DNA of 64,000 bases from Flavobacteriales bacterium (GTDB lineage: Bacteria > Bacteroidota > Bacteroidia > Flavobacteriales > CAJXXR01): the NCBI GenBank assembly GCA_025210805.1, contig JAOAQX010000007.1:1-64000 (forward strand). Reading direction: 5' to 3'. Positions within the stretch are counted from its first letter, which is position 1; each line of letters opens with the position of its first letter. The translations under genes were made by a program, and so were the position numbers. The notes below the pieces were generated by a model. It saw only the letters and a program-made list of their open reading frames with translations. It ran no database searches and was not told where the DNA came from. Of this stretch, positions 1-8,660 are shown piece by piece.

Positions 1-1299
1 TGCCGCTCTATTTAATCCTGTATTATTATCTGCTCTATACCACTGGTAAGTATGTGTTCCAGCAGGATTATTTTCATTATCGGCATAAGTAAAATTAGCC
101 GTAAGTGTTTGACCTACCTGAGCTGTTCCTGTGATATTTGGATTTGTTGCCGTTGGGGCTTGGTTATTACAAATATTTACCGAATTATTTAAAACAGCAG
201 TCCCCATGTTTATAGATCCATAATTGGGTACTCCATTATCTGCAGAAGTTTCTAAATTATCAGCATAACCATTTGTTCCAACATTATTGTTTGGAAATAC
301 AAATCCGGCAGTATTATCATTTGTCAAACCTGCTTCACGTGCATCAGAACATCCATCATTATCAGCATCGGGATCATAGTTATTGGGGATTCCATCATTA
401 TCAGCATCTTCTGAGTAGTAAACTCTCATTTCTCCGATAACTTTATCTCCTCCTTGTCCGTTAGGGTTTCTAAATTTTACCTCGTTTTGTCCTGGGATAA
501 AATTAATTGTATTAAACGAGCTACCATCTTGGATTTTCATCTTATGATATACTGCATCACTCACTGTTTTAGTTCCGTGAATAATAACCTCACCAGCACT
601 GGTGATTTTTATCTTAACCCTTGGTGGATTTCCTGTTGCCGTACTTGCATTAAATGGCTGAGACATTACATTACCATCGTCAAAAACTAAAGAGGAAGTC
701 CAATTATTTTGCAACTCCAAAACAGTATGGCTCGCACTAATATTTTGTCCGTTGACTGTCAGTTCAAGGGATTGATCAAGCAATGTGAAATCTAAATGAA
801 TTTCTTGAGGACTGGTAGCGTTAAGAGTAACAGTTGTAGGATTATTATCAGGATCTACAGCTCCTACAGCTGTATTAAAAGACTGAGAATTGTTCCCAAA
901 CTCATGAATATCTAAAATACCATCATTATCATCATCAATATCATCAACATTGGCAATTCCATCTCCATCAAAATCCGCAGCTGGTAAGAGATTAGTAGTA
1001 TTATTTCCACAACCTGGGATTGTTTTCCATATTGTTCCATTGTAGAAAACCAATCGTCCCTGTCCTGTACAGCAATCAGTACAATAAACAACCAATCCCT
1101 CCGCAGGAAGATTTATGGCATTCATCTGAGCCTCTGTCATTCTCGGAGGTAAAAATCCTCGATTAGATGATTCAATATCTAAAATTGCGCTTGTATTTGG
1201 GGAATCAGTTCCTATTCCCACTTGTCCTTCTACAGTGAATATACCTGTAAAAAGAGACATCATAGCCCCTAGAAATAGGGCAAGAGTAGATCTTAACAT
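1..1299 (-). CDS. secreted protein with thrombospondin type 3 repeats (C-terminus outside window)
   Basis: The frame is open from an ATG at 1299 to the left edge, so 433 codons of the N-terminal part are visible and the C-terminus is missing. It starts with a hydrophobic signal-like segment (LALFLGAMMSLFTGIF). Next comes a region typical of Bacteroidota cell-surface proteins (VGIGTDSPNTSAILDIES, then GFLPPRMTEAQ). Asp-rich calcium-binding repeats of the thrombospondin type 3 kind follow, twice: DFDGDGIANVDDIDDDNDG and, later, DADNDGIPNNYDPDADNDG. The last visible part begins an Ig/cadherin-like repeat (NPNITGTAQVGQTLTANFTYAD). It is probably a large adhesin or T9SS substrate, but the C-terminal sorting domain cannot be seen. 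A consensus promoter lies just upstream. Confidence 0.85.
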   Translation of the reverse strand, partial: MLRSTLALFLGAMMSLFTGIFTVEGQVGIGTDSPNTSAILDIESSNRGFLPPRMTEAQMNAINLPAEGLVVYCTDCCTGQGRLVFYNGTIWKTIPGCGNNTTNLLPAADFDGDGIANVDDIDDDNDGILDIHEFGNNSQSFNTAVGAVDPDNNPTTVTLNATSPQEIHLDFTLLDQSLELTVNGQNISASHTVLELQNNWTSSLVFDDGNVMSQPFNASTATGNPPRVKIKITSAGEVIIHGTKTVSDAVYHKMKIQDGSSFNTINFIPGQNEVKFRNPNGQGGDKVIGEMRVYYSEDADNDGIPNNYDPDADNDGCSDAREAGLTNDNTAGFVFPNNNVGTNGYADNLETSADNGVPNYGSINMGTAVLNNSVNICNNQAPTATNPNITGTAQVGQTLTANFTYADNENNPAGTHTYQWYRADNNTGLNRAA

Positions 1300-1334
1300 A
1301 ATTTGTGCGAGTTTGCGAGTTACTAAAATCGGGG

Positions 1335-1363
1335 CAAATATAGTTGAATATTTTATGTTTCAA
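1335..1363 (-). promoter_or_regulatory. Bacteroidota-type promoter of the thrombospondin-repeat gene
   Basis: Read on the minus strand, a TTG (1363-1361) is followed after 18 bases by TATATTTG (1342-1335), a full match to the Bacteroidota housekeeping consensus TTG-N17-19-TANNTTTG. The ATG at 1299 would lie roughly 30 nt from the transcript start. Confidence 0.75.
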
Positions 1364-1663
1364 AAAAAATCAAAAGATTATATATGTTATTTTATTAAGG
1401 TAGTAGACTCTCTTTCAATTACATTTAACCAGCAAACTATTAATAATGATTTTAAAATACTGATTTACAAATAAGTATAATTACTAATAAATAATTATCA
1501 ATAAATGGGTCTTGGATGAATGATTGTTTAACCTTTTCAATTATTAACAAAAACTTAACATTACTACTGACATTTACTAATAAAATCAAATGATTTAAAT
1601 AGAGATCTATTTTAGAATCATCACATTTTCAGTTTAATAATAAACTAAAAACTTAGAAACGCT
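1364..1663. other. AT-rich intergenic region
   Basis: About 300 bases between the promoter of the gene to the left and the stop codon of the LuxE-like gene. I see only AT-rich sequence and two weak short hairpins (1588-1615 and 1631-1650), neither followed by a T-tract. The only open frame here is short and has no family resemblance. Confidence 0.6.
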
Positions 1664-2647
1664 CTAAAAAATTAACAAATTACATCCTCTTACATCACTG
1701 AAGTCGATTCTACCAATTACTTCAAATTTTTTATTTGTATCATGGAAACGACCCAAATCATCTGTTTGCAGAAAAGAACAAGAATATAAGTTTGCTAAAT
1801 CAATGATTTTGATTGTTCCATACGTTTTAGATGAAAACGAGAATGGGTCATCTGGGTCTCCTGGATACAGTTTCATCCAAGTCGGCGTTTGGAAGATTCC
1901 TTCGCCTTTGGAATATGCCTGAGATAATAGTTCGGTCATCCCATATTCTGAGTGGATGTATTGAACACCGGTTTTTTCTATTAAAAAGTGATGTAATTCT
2001 TCTCGAGTAATTTCTTTTCTTCTCCCCTTCATCCCACCAGTCTCCATAATAATGGTATTTTTTAAGGAAATAGAATACTTTTCGAAAAAATCTAATAATG
2101 CAAAACTAACTCCAATAAGAATTGTTTTTTTTCCTTTTAGCTCCACTTCTTGAAGTCTTTGGAACAATTCCTCATGGTTGTATAGAAAAAAACCAGATTC
2201 TTCATGAGGATTTCTTTCTATCATTTTCTCCATCATATAGATAAGAGAGGACCCTTCTCGCTCTAGATAATTGGGCAGAAGGGCCAAGAGTACGTATTCA
2301 TCTGGATTTCCATAGAATTTCTCAAAGGATTTTATCATTGACTGATGGTAAATATCCAAATGAGCAACAAAATGTTTACTTGGTGTCATTCCTGTGGTTC
2401 CTGAACTAGAGAAAACCATTTCGTAATCAGGAAAACTATTGATAGAATGTGATTTAAAAAAAGAGATGGGTAAAAATGGGATTGCTTCAATACTTTTGGG
2501 CTTGGGTTTCCCCAGATAACTTAAAAACCGCTTATATACTTCACAGTTTTCACTTTGGAAATCAAACACCTCTAAAGCCAATTCCTCAAAATCTGTATCA
2601 TTTTGGATTCCAAAAATCCTATTTTCAATATTTTTTACCCGTTTCAT
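1664..2647 (-). CDS. LuxE-like acyl-protein synthetase
   Basis: A 327-residue protein of the LuxE/acyl-protein synthetase group in the AMP-forming (ANL) superfamily. The ATP-binding P-loop is visible as FSSSGTTGMTPSKH near residues 79-92, and the later conserved stretches METGGMKGRR and HSEYGMTELLSQAY fit the same family. Family members activate a fatty acid as acyl-AMP and pass it to a protein or acceptor. No LuxC or LuxD partner lies in the window, so the substrate is unknown. It follows cytochrome oxidase subunit III by only 9 nt and is probably the last gene of that leftward operon. It could instead belong to a neighbouring capsule/phenylacetate-CoA-ligase-like branch, but the LuxE assignment fits the length and motifs best. 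Confidence 0.8.
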   Translation of the reverse strand: MKRVKNIENRIFGIQNDTDFEELALEVFDFQSENCEVYKRFLSYLGKPKPKSIEAIPFLPISFFKSHSINSFPDYEMVFSSSGTTGMTPSKHFVAHLDIYHQSMIKSFEKFYGNPDEYVLLALLPNYLEREGSSLIYMMEKMIERNPHEESGFFLYNHEELFQRLQEVELKGKKTILIGVSFALLDFFEKYSISLKNTIIMETGGMKGRRKEITREELHHFLIEKTGVQYIHSEYGMTELLSQAYSKGEGIFQTPTWMKLYPGDPDDPFSFSSKTYGTIKIIDLANLYSCSFLQTDDLGRFHDTNKKFEVIGRIDFSDVRGCNLLIF

Positions 2648-2656
2648 GCTTAAAGC

Positions 2657-3277
2657 CTAGCCCACTGTATTCATAGTGTTTAGGAAGATATAAAGGTAGA
2701 TCCAAATAAAACCTAAGAAATGCCAAAACATCGCTGCCAATTCTATTCCCAGGTAATACTCTTTTGTATATTTATTCATTTGCAACCTGAGTACCACAAC
2801 CAATACAGAAATCAATGCGCCCACCATGTGTGCAAGGTGAAATAAAACCATTGCGTAGATATATGAGCTTGCAACTGCAGAACCAGAACCTACTGGATAG
2901 TGCCCAAGAGCAACTAATTCATCAAAACCAACAAACTGTAAAATAGCAAAAGTAATTCCTAGAATCAAAGCTCCTAAAAAGTATAGTTTTGTTTTAGAAA
3001 ATTGTCCATTTTTGGCTGCCATAGAACCCAAAGCAACCAATACACTACTGATCACAACTAAGATTGTAGAAATAAGAAAAGCAGGAGTAAGATTTACCTC
3101 TGTCCAATGATCTGCCATACTGTTTTTACTAACAATATAAGCACTAGAAAGTCCTACGAACATCATCGCCATACTTGCCATTCCTAAAACAAGTAACGGC
3201 TTTCTCGATTTCTTTTTGGTTACCTGAGCTTCTGTTAGGTTACCTTTTTCTTTTTCAATAGAATAATCCTGTGTCAT
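2657..3277 (-). CDS. cytochrome c oxidase subunit III (haem-copper oxidase)
   Basis: A 206-residue membrane protein with five predicted hydrophobic segments: around residues 27-48, 63-86, 97-116, 138-162 and 180-203. This is the topology of the short bacterial haem-copper oxidase subunit III (CyoC/CtaE). FHLAHMVGALISV and MFWHFLGFIWIYLY match family regions. Subunit III supports proton uptake and stability of the terminal oxidase but carries no redox metal. The gene lies 4 nt after haem O synthase, so haem maturation and an oxidase subunit are co-expressed. Subunits I and II are not in the window. Confidence 0.9.
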   Translation of the reverse strand: MTQDYSIEKEKGNLTEAQVTKKKSRKPLLVLGMASMAMMFVGLSSAYIVSKNSMADHWTEVNLTPAFLISTILVVISSVLVALGSMAAKNGQFSKTKLYFLGALILGITFAILQFVGFDELVALGHYPVGSGSAVASSYIYAMVLFHLAHMVGALISVLVVVLRLQMNKYTKEYYLGIELAAMFWHFLGFIWIYLYIFLNTMNTVG

Positions 3278-3281
3278 AATT

Positions 3282-4169
3282 TTATATGTATTTATCTACT
3301 ACGTAGATAATTTGAACCAAAGGGAGATATTTTAAACAAGTAAACATGAGTTTTTTTGCGGCTTCCATGGTGCATTCTTTCATGAGTTTATAAGCATCCA
3401 TAAATACCCAAACTCCTAATAAGGCAATTAAGCCTGCTCCTACCCACGAAAGATTTAAATCGTGCTCAACTCCCATTACTGGAAGAATGGCAGGTAGTAT
3501 GGATACGGGAATCAACCACAAAGAATAGGTCATCATTTGGTAGGCAGAGCGTTCATCCCTCATCCCTGAAGGCAATAAGCGAATCCCCGCTTTTTTGTAT
3601 TCATCATCTTGTAGCCAAGCAATTGCCCAAAAATGAGGAAATTGCCAAAGGAATTGTATGGCAAATAAAACACCTGGTTCTATCCCAAAAGTATTTGTGG
3701 CAGCAAGCCACCCGATCATAGCTGGAATAGCTCCTGGAAAAGCTCCTACTAAAACAGCAATAGGACTTACCCGTTTCAATGGAGTGTAAATGGCAGCATA
3801 CAACACCAAAGAAATCCCTCCGTAAATTGCACAAGTAAGATTGATGGCTACCAAGGCTAAGATTCCGATAATTCCTGCGATAGTTGAAAATATGATTCCT
3901 TCAGTGGGCGAAATTTTCCCTTGAGGCAAGGGACGACCCTCTGTACGTTTCATGAGTTTATCGGTTTCTCTTTCGTACACCTGATTAAAACCATTTGCCG
4001 AAGCGATCACCAAAAATCCTCCGATAGAAAGAAGCATGAACGTTACCCAATCAAACGAATCACCGTGGGTTGTATTGGTTCCCAAAATATAGCCTACAAT
4101 AGACGAAAATAAAACCGTAGTGGTTAATCTTATTTTGGCTAATTCTGAATAAATTTTTAGTCTGCTCAC
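3282..4169 (-). CDS. ctaB: protohaem IX farnesyltransferase (haem O synthase)
   Basis: A 295-residue polytopic UbiA-family prenyltransferase. The first Asp-rich motif is seen as NGFNQVYERETDKLMKRT around residues 60-77, followed by GRPLPQG, and the second as WLQDDEYKKAGIRLLP. These are the diagnostic haem O synthase motifs, in which acidic residues hold the Mg-farnesyl diphosphate. The enzyme farnesylates haem B to haem O in the inner membrane, for use by haem-copper oxidases. It is the first gene of a tight leftward operon with oxidase subunit III and the LuxE-like gene. The length is normal for the family. Confidence 0.95.
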   Translation of the reverse strand: MSRLKIYSELAKIRLTTTVLFSSIVGYILGTNTTHGDSFDWVTFMLLSIGGFLVIASANGFNQVYERETDKLMKRTEGRPLPQGKISPTEGIIFSTIAGIIGILALVAINLTCAIYGGISLVLYAAIYTPLKRVSPIAVLVGAFPGAIPAMIGWLAATNTFGIEPGVLFAIQFLWQFPHFWAIAWLQDDEYKKAGIRLLPSGMRDERSAYQMMTYSLWLIPVSILPAILPVMGVEHDLNLSWVGAGLIALLGVWVFMDAYKLMKECTMEAAKKLMFTCLKYLPLVQIIYVVDKYI

Positions 4170-4220
4170 TTGGGATACTTTTAGGTGGCAAATTTACGCC
4201 TTTTGGAATAAAAGGACATA

Positions 4221-4246
4221 AAAAAAGCCTCTGAAAAATCAGAGGC
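4221..4246 (-). terminator. rho-independent terminator after tRNA-Phe
   Basis: Perfect 8-bp inverted repeat (4227-4234 with 4239-4246, loop of 4) followed on the minus strand by a run of six U. It lies 9 nt beyond the tRNA 3' end. Confidence 0.85.
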
Positions 4247-4255
4247 TAAAAAATG

Positions 4256-4328
<73 letters not shown>

Positions 4329-4413
4329 ATTTTCTGTTTGCGTTGGCAAATATATACAAGAATTTCATTTTAGAAAACGTTTCTTGTTTATTTTTTTTGA
4401 TTTCCTTTGTATC

Positions 4414-5136
4414 ATGAATAAACTTTTGATAGATATTGGCAACACTTGGATTAGATTCTATATTGATAATCAAAATTTTGATCTTCTATTAGAGCTAAAA
4501 AACTGGGATGAAAAAAAAATCGAAAAAGAGGTGAAAAACTTTTCTTTGGCGATCATTTCGAATGTAAGATTCTCAAAAGAGCACCTAAAAAGACTTTTTG
4601 AAAATCTTCCGTTAAAAGTATTTTTCTTGGATTCAGAAACCCCTCTTCCGATAAAATTAGATTATAAAACTCCTAAAACATTAGGAAAAGATCGAATTGC
4701 AACGGCTGTGGCTGCCTATTATGATTTTCCTAATTCTAATTGTATCATCATAGATATTGGCACTTGTATTACTATTGATTTTTTAGATGCAAAAGGTGTT
4801 TTTCATGGAGGTAGGATAAGTCCGGGTCTTCAAATGCGACTTTCCGCTATGAATCATTTTACAGGGAAATTACCTTTGGTGGAAAGAAATCTGGATATCG
4901 ATATTATAGGAAAATCTACAGAAGAGTCTTTACAATCGGGTGCTTTTTACGGAATTTTACATGAAATAGAGGGAACCATACATCATTTTAAGCAACATTA
5001 TGATTTCATTAACGTTATTTTAACTGGCGGTGGTGCTCACGCTTTTGATAAAAGATTAAAAAGTAGCATCTTTGCCTCCAACCATTTTTTGGTAAAAGGA
5101 CTTAAATACATTCTATCTTATAATGAGGATAAATAA
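4414..5136 (+). CDS. coaX: type III pantothenate kinase
   Basis: A 240-residue CoaX that phosphorylates pantothenate in the first step of CoA synthesis, in the cytosol. The N-terminal ATP-binding motif LLIDIGNTWIRF begins at residue 3. KTLGKDRIATAVAAYY and the second phosphate motif IDIGTCITIDF are present, followed by GGRISPGLQMR and LTGGGAHAF. I chose the ATG at 4414 because the family begins directly before the IDIGNT strand; the upstream in-frame ATG at 4384 would add a stretch of Phe-rich leader. The 3' end overlaps the next gene by 14 bp, which suggests translational coupling with an envelope operon. Confidence 0.93.
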   Translation: MNKLLIDIGNTWIRFYIDNQNFDLLLELKNWDEKKIEKEVKNFSLAIISNVRFSKEHLKRLFENLPLKVFFLDSETPLPIKLDYKTPKTLGKDRIATAVAAYYDFPNSNCIIIDIGTCITIDFLDAKGVFHGGRISPGLQMRLSAMNHFTGKLPLVERNLDIDIIGKSTEESLQSGAFYGILHEIEGTIHHFKQHYDFINVILTGGGAHAFDKRLKSSIFASNHFLVKGLKYILSYNEDK

Positions 5137-6427
5137 CCTACTTAGCTTACTTATTTTTGTAAGCCTTTTTTCATTCCAGAAAACACAAGCTCAAAGCAAT
5201 ACGAATTCTCCCTATTCTACCTTAGGATTTGGACGACCCGTAGATGCAAATAGTACACATTTCAAATCTATGAGTGGTGTTGGTATTGGAATTTCAAACG
5301 GACAATTCATCAATTTCTTAAACCCTGCAAGTTATACAGACTTAGAACTCACAACTTTTGAGTTTGGAGGAGAAGGAACTATGGCTACCTACAAACAAGG
5401 GGAGAATGTGAAAACATTTAACTCGGCAAATTTTTCACAACTTGGACTAGGAATGCCGCTAAATGATAAAGCAGCACTTACTTTTGGAATACTTCCCGTG
5501 TCGCATGTAGGATATGACATTCAAGATGTGAAAGCCTTTGAATACTTCCCTAGTAATACTACAGATACTATCGGTTATCGAAATTCCTTTTTAGGATCTG
5601 GTGGAGTAGGATCTTTCCTCGGAGGATTTGCTTACAAACCAATGCCTAATCTATCTGTAGGAGTAAATATTCAATTTCAATATGGAAATATTGATAAAAC
5701 TACAGAGAAAGAATTTGAAAAAAACAATTATTTAAGTAATAGAAAACTTTCTACTTATAATATAAATCATTTTTCATATAAACTAGGAGCACAATATCGT
5801 CATAAACTTGATGAAAAAAGAGCCTTAATTGCAGGTGCCACTTATGATATTGGGGGAGATAAAAACATTGAACGTAGTGAACTTCATTATACCTATGTAC
5901 ACACCTCTGAATTAGAAAACACAATTGATACTGTATTTTTTAGAGATCTTGAGGAAGGAACAATAACCTTACCCAGCACTTTTGGGTTTGGATTATCTTA
6001 TGAAATTAAAGATAAACTAACATTAGGAATAGACTTCAAACAAACAAATTGGTCTAAATTTGCCATTTTTGGTGAGAAAGAGGATCGTTTTGTAGATCAA
6101 ACCTCTATTGCTTTAGGAGGATCCTATATTCCTAATAAAAATGATGTGCGAAATCTTTGGAAAAGATCCACTTATCGTTTTGGAATAAATTACAAAACAG
6201 GATATTTAAACACCTCATTTCCAAACGGTAATACTAATCTAACTGAATTTGGCATCAATTTTGGAATTGGATTACCAATAAGAAAAGCTAGAGGAACGCT
6301 AAACTTAGGTTTAGGATACTCTCAAATAGGTTCACTGGATAACGGAGGCGTTAAAGAACAAATATTTAAAGCTTTCTTATCACTTACCATTAGAGATAAA
6401 TGGTTTGTACAAAGAAAAATTGATTAA
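5123..6427 (+). CDS. outer-membrane beta-barrel protein of the coaX-lptC cluster
   Basis: A 434-residue protein with a clear signal peptide (MRINNLLSLLIFVSLFSF, cleavage after TQAQ near residue 24). The mature part begins NTNSPYSTLGFGRP, a start seen in Bacteroidota FadL-like or PorV-like outer-membrane proteins. Alternating hydrophobic strands continue to the C-terminus (LSLTIRDKWFVQRKID), as expected for a barrel. The specific function is unknown. Its start overlaps coaX by 14 bp, and the cluster continues into TPR and lptC genes, which suggests a role in outer-membrane building or lipid handling; that role is inferred only from context. Confidence 0.8.
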   Translation: MRINNLLSLLIFVSLFSFQKTQAQSNTNSPYSTLGFGRPVDANSTHFKSMSGVGIGISNGQFINFLNPASYTDLELTTFEFGGEGTMATYKQGENVKTFNSANFSQLGLGMPLNDKAALTFGILPVSHVGYDIQDVKAFEYFPSNTTDTIGYRNSFLGSGGVGSFLGGFAYKPMPNLSVGVNIQFQYGNIDKTTEKEFEKNNYLSNRKLSTYNINHFSYKLGAQYRHKLDEKRALIAGATYDIGGDKNIERSELHYTYVHTSELENTIDTVFFRDLEEGTITLPSTFGFGLSYEIKDKLTLGIDFKQTNWSKFAIFGEKEDRFVDQTSIALGGSYIPNKNDVRNLWKRSTYRFGINYKTGYLNTSFPNGNTNLTEFGINFGIGLPIRKARGTLNLGLGYSQIGSLDNGGVKEQIFKAFLSLTIRDKWFVQRKID

Positions 6428-6459
6428 GAAAAACAACAAACAAATAACAAGAGAAAAAC

Positions 6460-7878
6460 ATGATGAAAACTGCAATCAAAACATTCGCATTAGCCTTAGC
6501 GACGGTTTTTACAAGCTTTGCTCAAGACAGTACTACTGTTGACTTGAAATTTGGGCCAGACAAAACCAAAACCGAAGAAAACATGTCATTGTACATGGAA
6601 CCGTATAAAAGAAAAAATTATAAGGACGCTTTCCCTTTTTGGTCTTATGTATTTCATCATGCACCAAAAAGAACTAAGAACCTTTATATTCATGGGCCAA
6701 AAATGATCAAGTCTTTCATGAAGAATGATCCGACTAATGCCACTGCATGGGTAGATAGCTTATTCATGGTATATGATCAATATAGTGAATACTATCCTGA
6801 GAAAAAAGGTGCCAATATAGGTAAAAAAGGGGTTGATTTATTTGTTTTCTACGGAAAAGAAATAACAGATGACCAACTTATAAAAGTAAATAAACTTCTT
6901 AAAGAAGCCTACGACTTTAGCGGAAATGAAATTTCTGGAGCAGTAATCAATGCGTACTTTATCACTAGTGCTAAATTGGTAATAAAAGAATTGAATACGA
7001 AAGATCAATTACTTGAAATGTATGCAAACCTTGGAAATGTAATTGAATACCAGAAGGCTAAATACAACCAAGTAAAATTCAACCTTGAAGAAAAGAAAGA
7101 ACAAGGAACAGAGCTTAGTAAAAAAGAAGCTAAAAGTCTTAAAAGAACAGTTTCTGCCTTAAAAAAACTTGGGAAAGTAGAAGCCAATATGGAAAAAACT
7201 CTTGCTCCTCATGCAACTTGTGAAAAACTAGACCAAATCTATACAGCACAGTTTGAGGAAAACAAAGAGAATGAAAAATGGCTTACTAGAGCAGCAAAAC
7301 TTTTAAAGAAAAAAGAATGTACAGATTCTGATATTTTCTTCAAAATTGCAGATCAACTTTATAAGCTTCACCCAGCTGCAGGACCAGCTGCAAACTTAGC
7401 TTACCTTTCTTTAAAGCAAAAAGATTATGCAAAAGCAAGTAAGTATATCAATATGGCAATTGAGCAAGAAGAAAACGAAATCACTAAAGCAGATTACCTT
7501 CTTCTAAAATCTAAAATCCAATTGACAAGAGGAAGCTACCAAGGTGCTGCTGCAACTGCTAGAAAAGCTGCTGCTTTGAGAAAAGGATGGGGAGAACCTT
7601 ACCTAATTATTGCAAATGCTTATGGTGCTACTTCAAGAAAATGTGGTGAGCTAAAAAGTGAGTTTGAAAAACGTGTAGGTTATATTGCTGCAATTGACAA
7701 AGCTTCTTATGCAAAAAGAATAGACCCAAGTGTTACAAGTAAAGCTCAAAGAATTATCAACAGTTTTAGCCCTCATATTCCATCAAGAACACAAGCTTTT
7801 GAAAAAGGGAAAAACCCTGGTGATAAGTACAAAATCAACTGTTGGTACAGCGAAACAATCACCATACGTGTAAAATAA
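6460..7878 (+). CDS. periplasmic TPR-repeat protein
   Basis: A 472-residue protein with a signal peptide (ATVFTSFAQ at about residues 14-22), so exported. The middle is helical with Lys/Glu-rich coiled-coil character. Residues near 290-380 show tetratricopeptide units (LYKLHPAAGPAANLAYLSLKQKDYAKASKYINMAIE). A conserved tail carries several Cys (CTDSD, RKCGE, INCWY). TPR arrays mediate protein binding; no enzymatic motif is visible. It sits 32 nt after the barrel gene and 9 nt before lptC. Two ATGs occur in tandem at 6460 and 6463, and either could be the start. Confidence 0.8.
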   Translation: MMKTAIKTFALALATVFTSFAQDSTTVDLKFGPDKTKTEENMSLYMEPYKRKNYKDAFPFWSYVFHHAPKRTKNLYIHGPKMIKSFMKNDPTNATAWVDSLFMVYDQYSEYYPEKKGANIGKKGVDLFVFYGKEITDDQLIKVNKLLKEAYDFSGNEISGAVINAYFITSAKLVIKELNTKDQLLEMYANLGNVIEYQKAKYNQVKFNLEEKKEQGTELSKKEAKSLKRTVSALKKLGKVEANMEKTLAPHATCEKLDQIYTAQFEENKENEKWLTRAAKLLKKKECTDSDIFFKIADQLYKLHPAAGPAANLAYLSLKQKDYAKASKYINMAIEQEENEITKADYLLLKSKIQLTRGSYQGAAATARKAAALRKGWGEPYLIIANAYGATSRKCGELKSEFEKRVGYIAAIDKASYAKRIDPSVTSKAQRIINSFSPHIPSRTQAFEKGKNPGDKYKINCWYSETITIRVK

Positions 7879-7887
7879 AACGCTTGA

Positions 7888-8460
7888 ATGAAACCAAGTA
7901 ACATTAGTATTAAAATATACCAATCATTTATTGCCACTCTATTTGGAGTGGCAATACTTGTTTTTACATCTTGTGAAAATGATGTAAAAGAGATACAGCT
8001 AATGAACAGTAAAGAAGAACTTCCCCAGATGGAACTTTATGATTTCGAATTATTCTTTACAGAAAAAAACTTGATAAAATACAAAATAAGTGCACACCAA
8101 GCACTTTCTTACGAAGGGAAAGAAAATAAACTACTTTTTCCTAAAGGTGTACAGCTAATCACCTACAACAAAATGGGAGAAATAGTTACAGAATCACAAG
8201 CTGATTCTGCCGTTTATTTTAAAAACAATAAACTTCTTGCCTACCAAAATGTAAGAATAATTGGGAAAAATAACCGTGAACTCCAAACAAATTTTTTAAC
8301 TTGGGACGAGAAAAAGAAAATGTTTCATACCACGGACACAGCCTACATTATCAGAAATGGTAAAAAAATTCAAACGATAGGTATGGAAGCAAAAGACGAC
8401 TTCTCTACCTATAAATTATTTGACATAACAGGAAAAATAGAACTCAATGAAAATCGCTAA
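7888..8460 (+). CDS. lptC: LPS export ABC transporter periplasmic protein LptC
   Basis: A 190-residue lipoprotein-like LptC. The N-terminus has a hydrophobic segment ending in the lipobox VFTSC, so the Cys near residue 29 would be lipidated. The body shows the OstA/LptC beta-jellyroll pattern (FEL.FTEKNLIKYKISAHQALSYEG, LTWDEKKKMFHTTDTAYIIRNGKKIQTIGMEAKDDFSTYKLFDITGKI). LptC moves lipopolysaccharide from the inner-membrane LptBFG complex toward LptA. Bacteroidota LptC is often a lipoprotein instead of the transmembrane form of E. coli. The last 14 bp overlap the next gene. Confidence 0.85.
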   Translation: MKPSNISIKIYQSFIATLFGVAILVFTSCENDVKEIQLMNSKEELPQMELYDFELFFTEKNLIKYKISAHQALSYEGKENKLLFPKGVQLITYNKMGEIVTESQADSAVYFKNNKLLAYQNVRIIGKNNRELQTNFLTWDEKKKMFHTTDTAYIIRNGKKIQTIGMEAKDDFSTYKLFDITGKIELNENR

Positions 8461-8653
8461 ATACCTCAAGTTTATAGAAATTGTATGGCTCTTATTCGCT
8501 GCTTTTTGTTTGGTGGAAGCCATTATCAGATTTTCCAATGGAAACACACAAAAAGGTTGGATGTTCCTTGTGGGACTTATCATGGGAATCATTATGTTTT
8601 TCTTGAGAAGAAAATCTCGAAAACACTACGAGAACAAAGATTCTGAAGAATAA
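8447..8653 (+). CDS. small two-helix membrane protein
   Basis: A 68-residue protein with two predicted membrane helices (about residues 8-27 and 38-53) and a charged C-terminal tail (RRKSRKHYENKDSEE). It starts inside the last 14 bp of lptC and ends 7 nt before the CNNM transporter gene, so it is an operon member and probably real. I do not recognise a named family, and no function can be read from the sequence. Confidence 0.75.
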   Translation: MKIAKYLKFIEIVWLLFAAFCLVEAIIRFSNGNTQKGWMFLVGLIMGIIMFFLRRKSRKHYENKDSEE

Positions 8654-8660
8654 CTTATAA

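Noticed and set aside
454-690. Plus-strand frame in the first gene
   Set aside because: It lies inside a well-supported minus-strand coding region with repeats in the expected frame.
1235-1474. 79-codon frame on the plus strand
   Set aside because: It overlaps the start and promoter of the minus-strand thrombospondin-repeat gene and the composition is AT-noise; no family resemblance.
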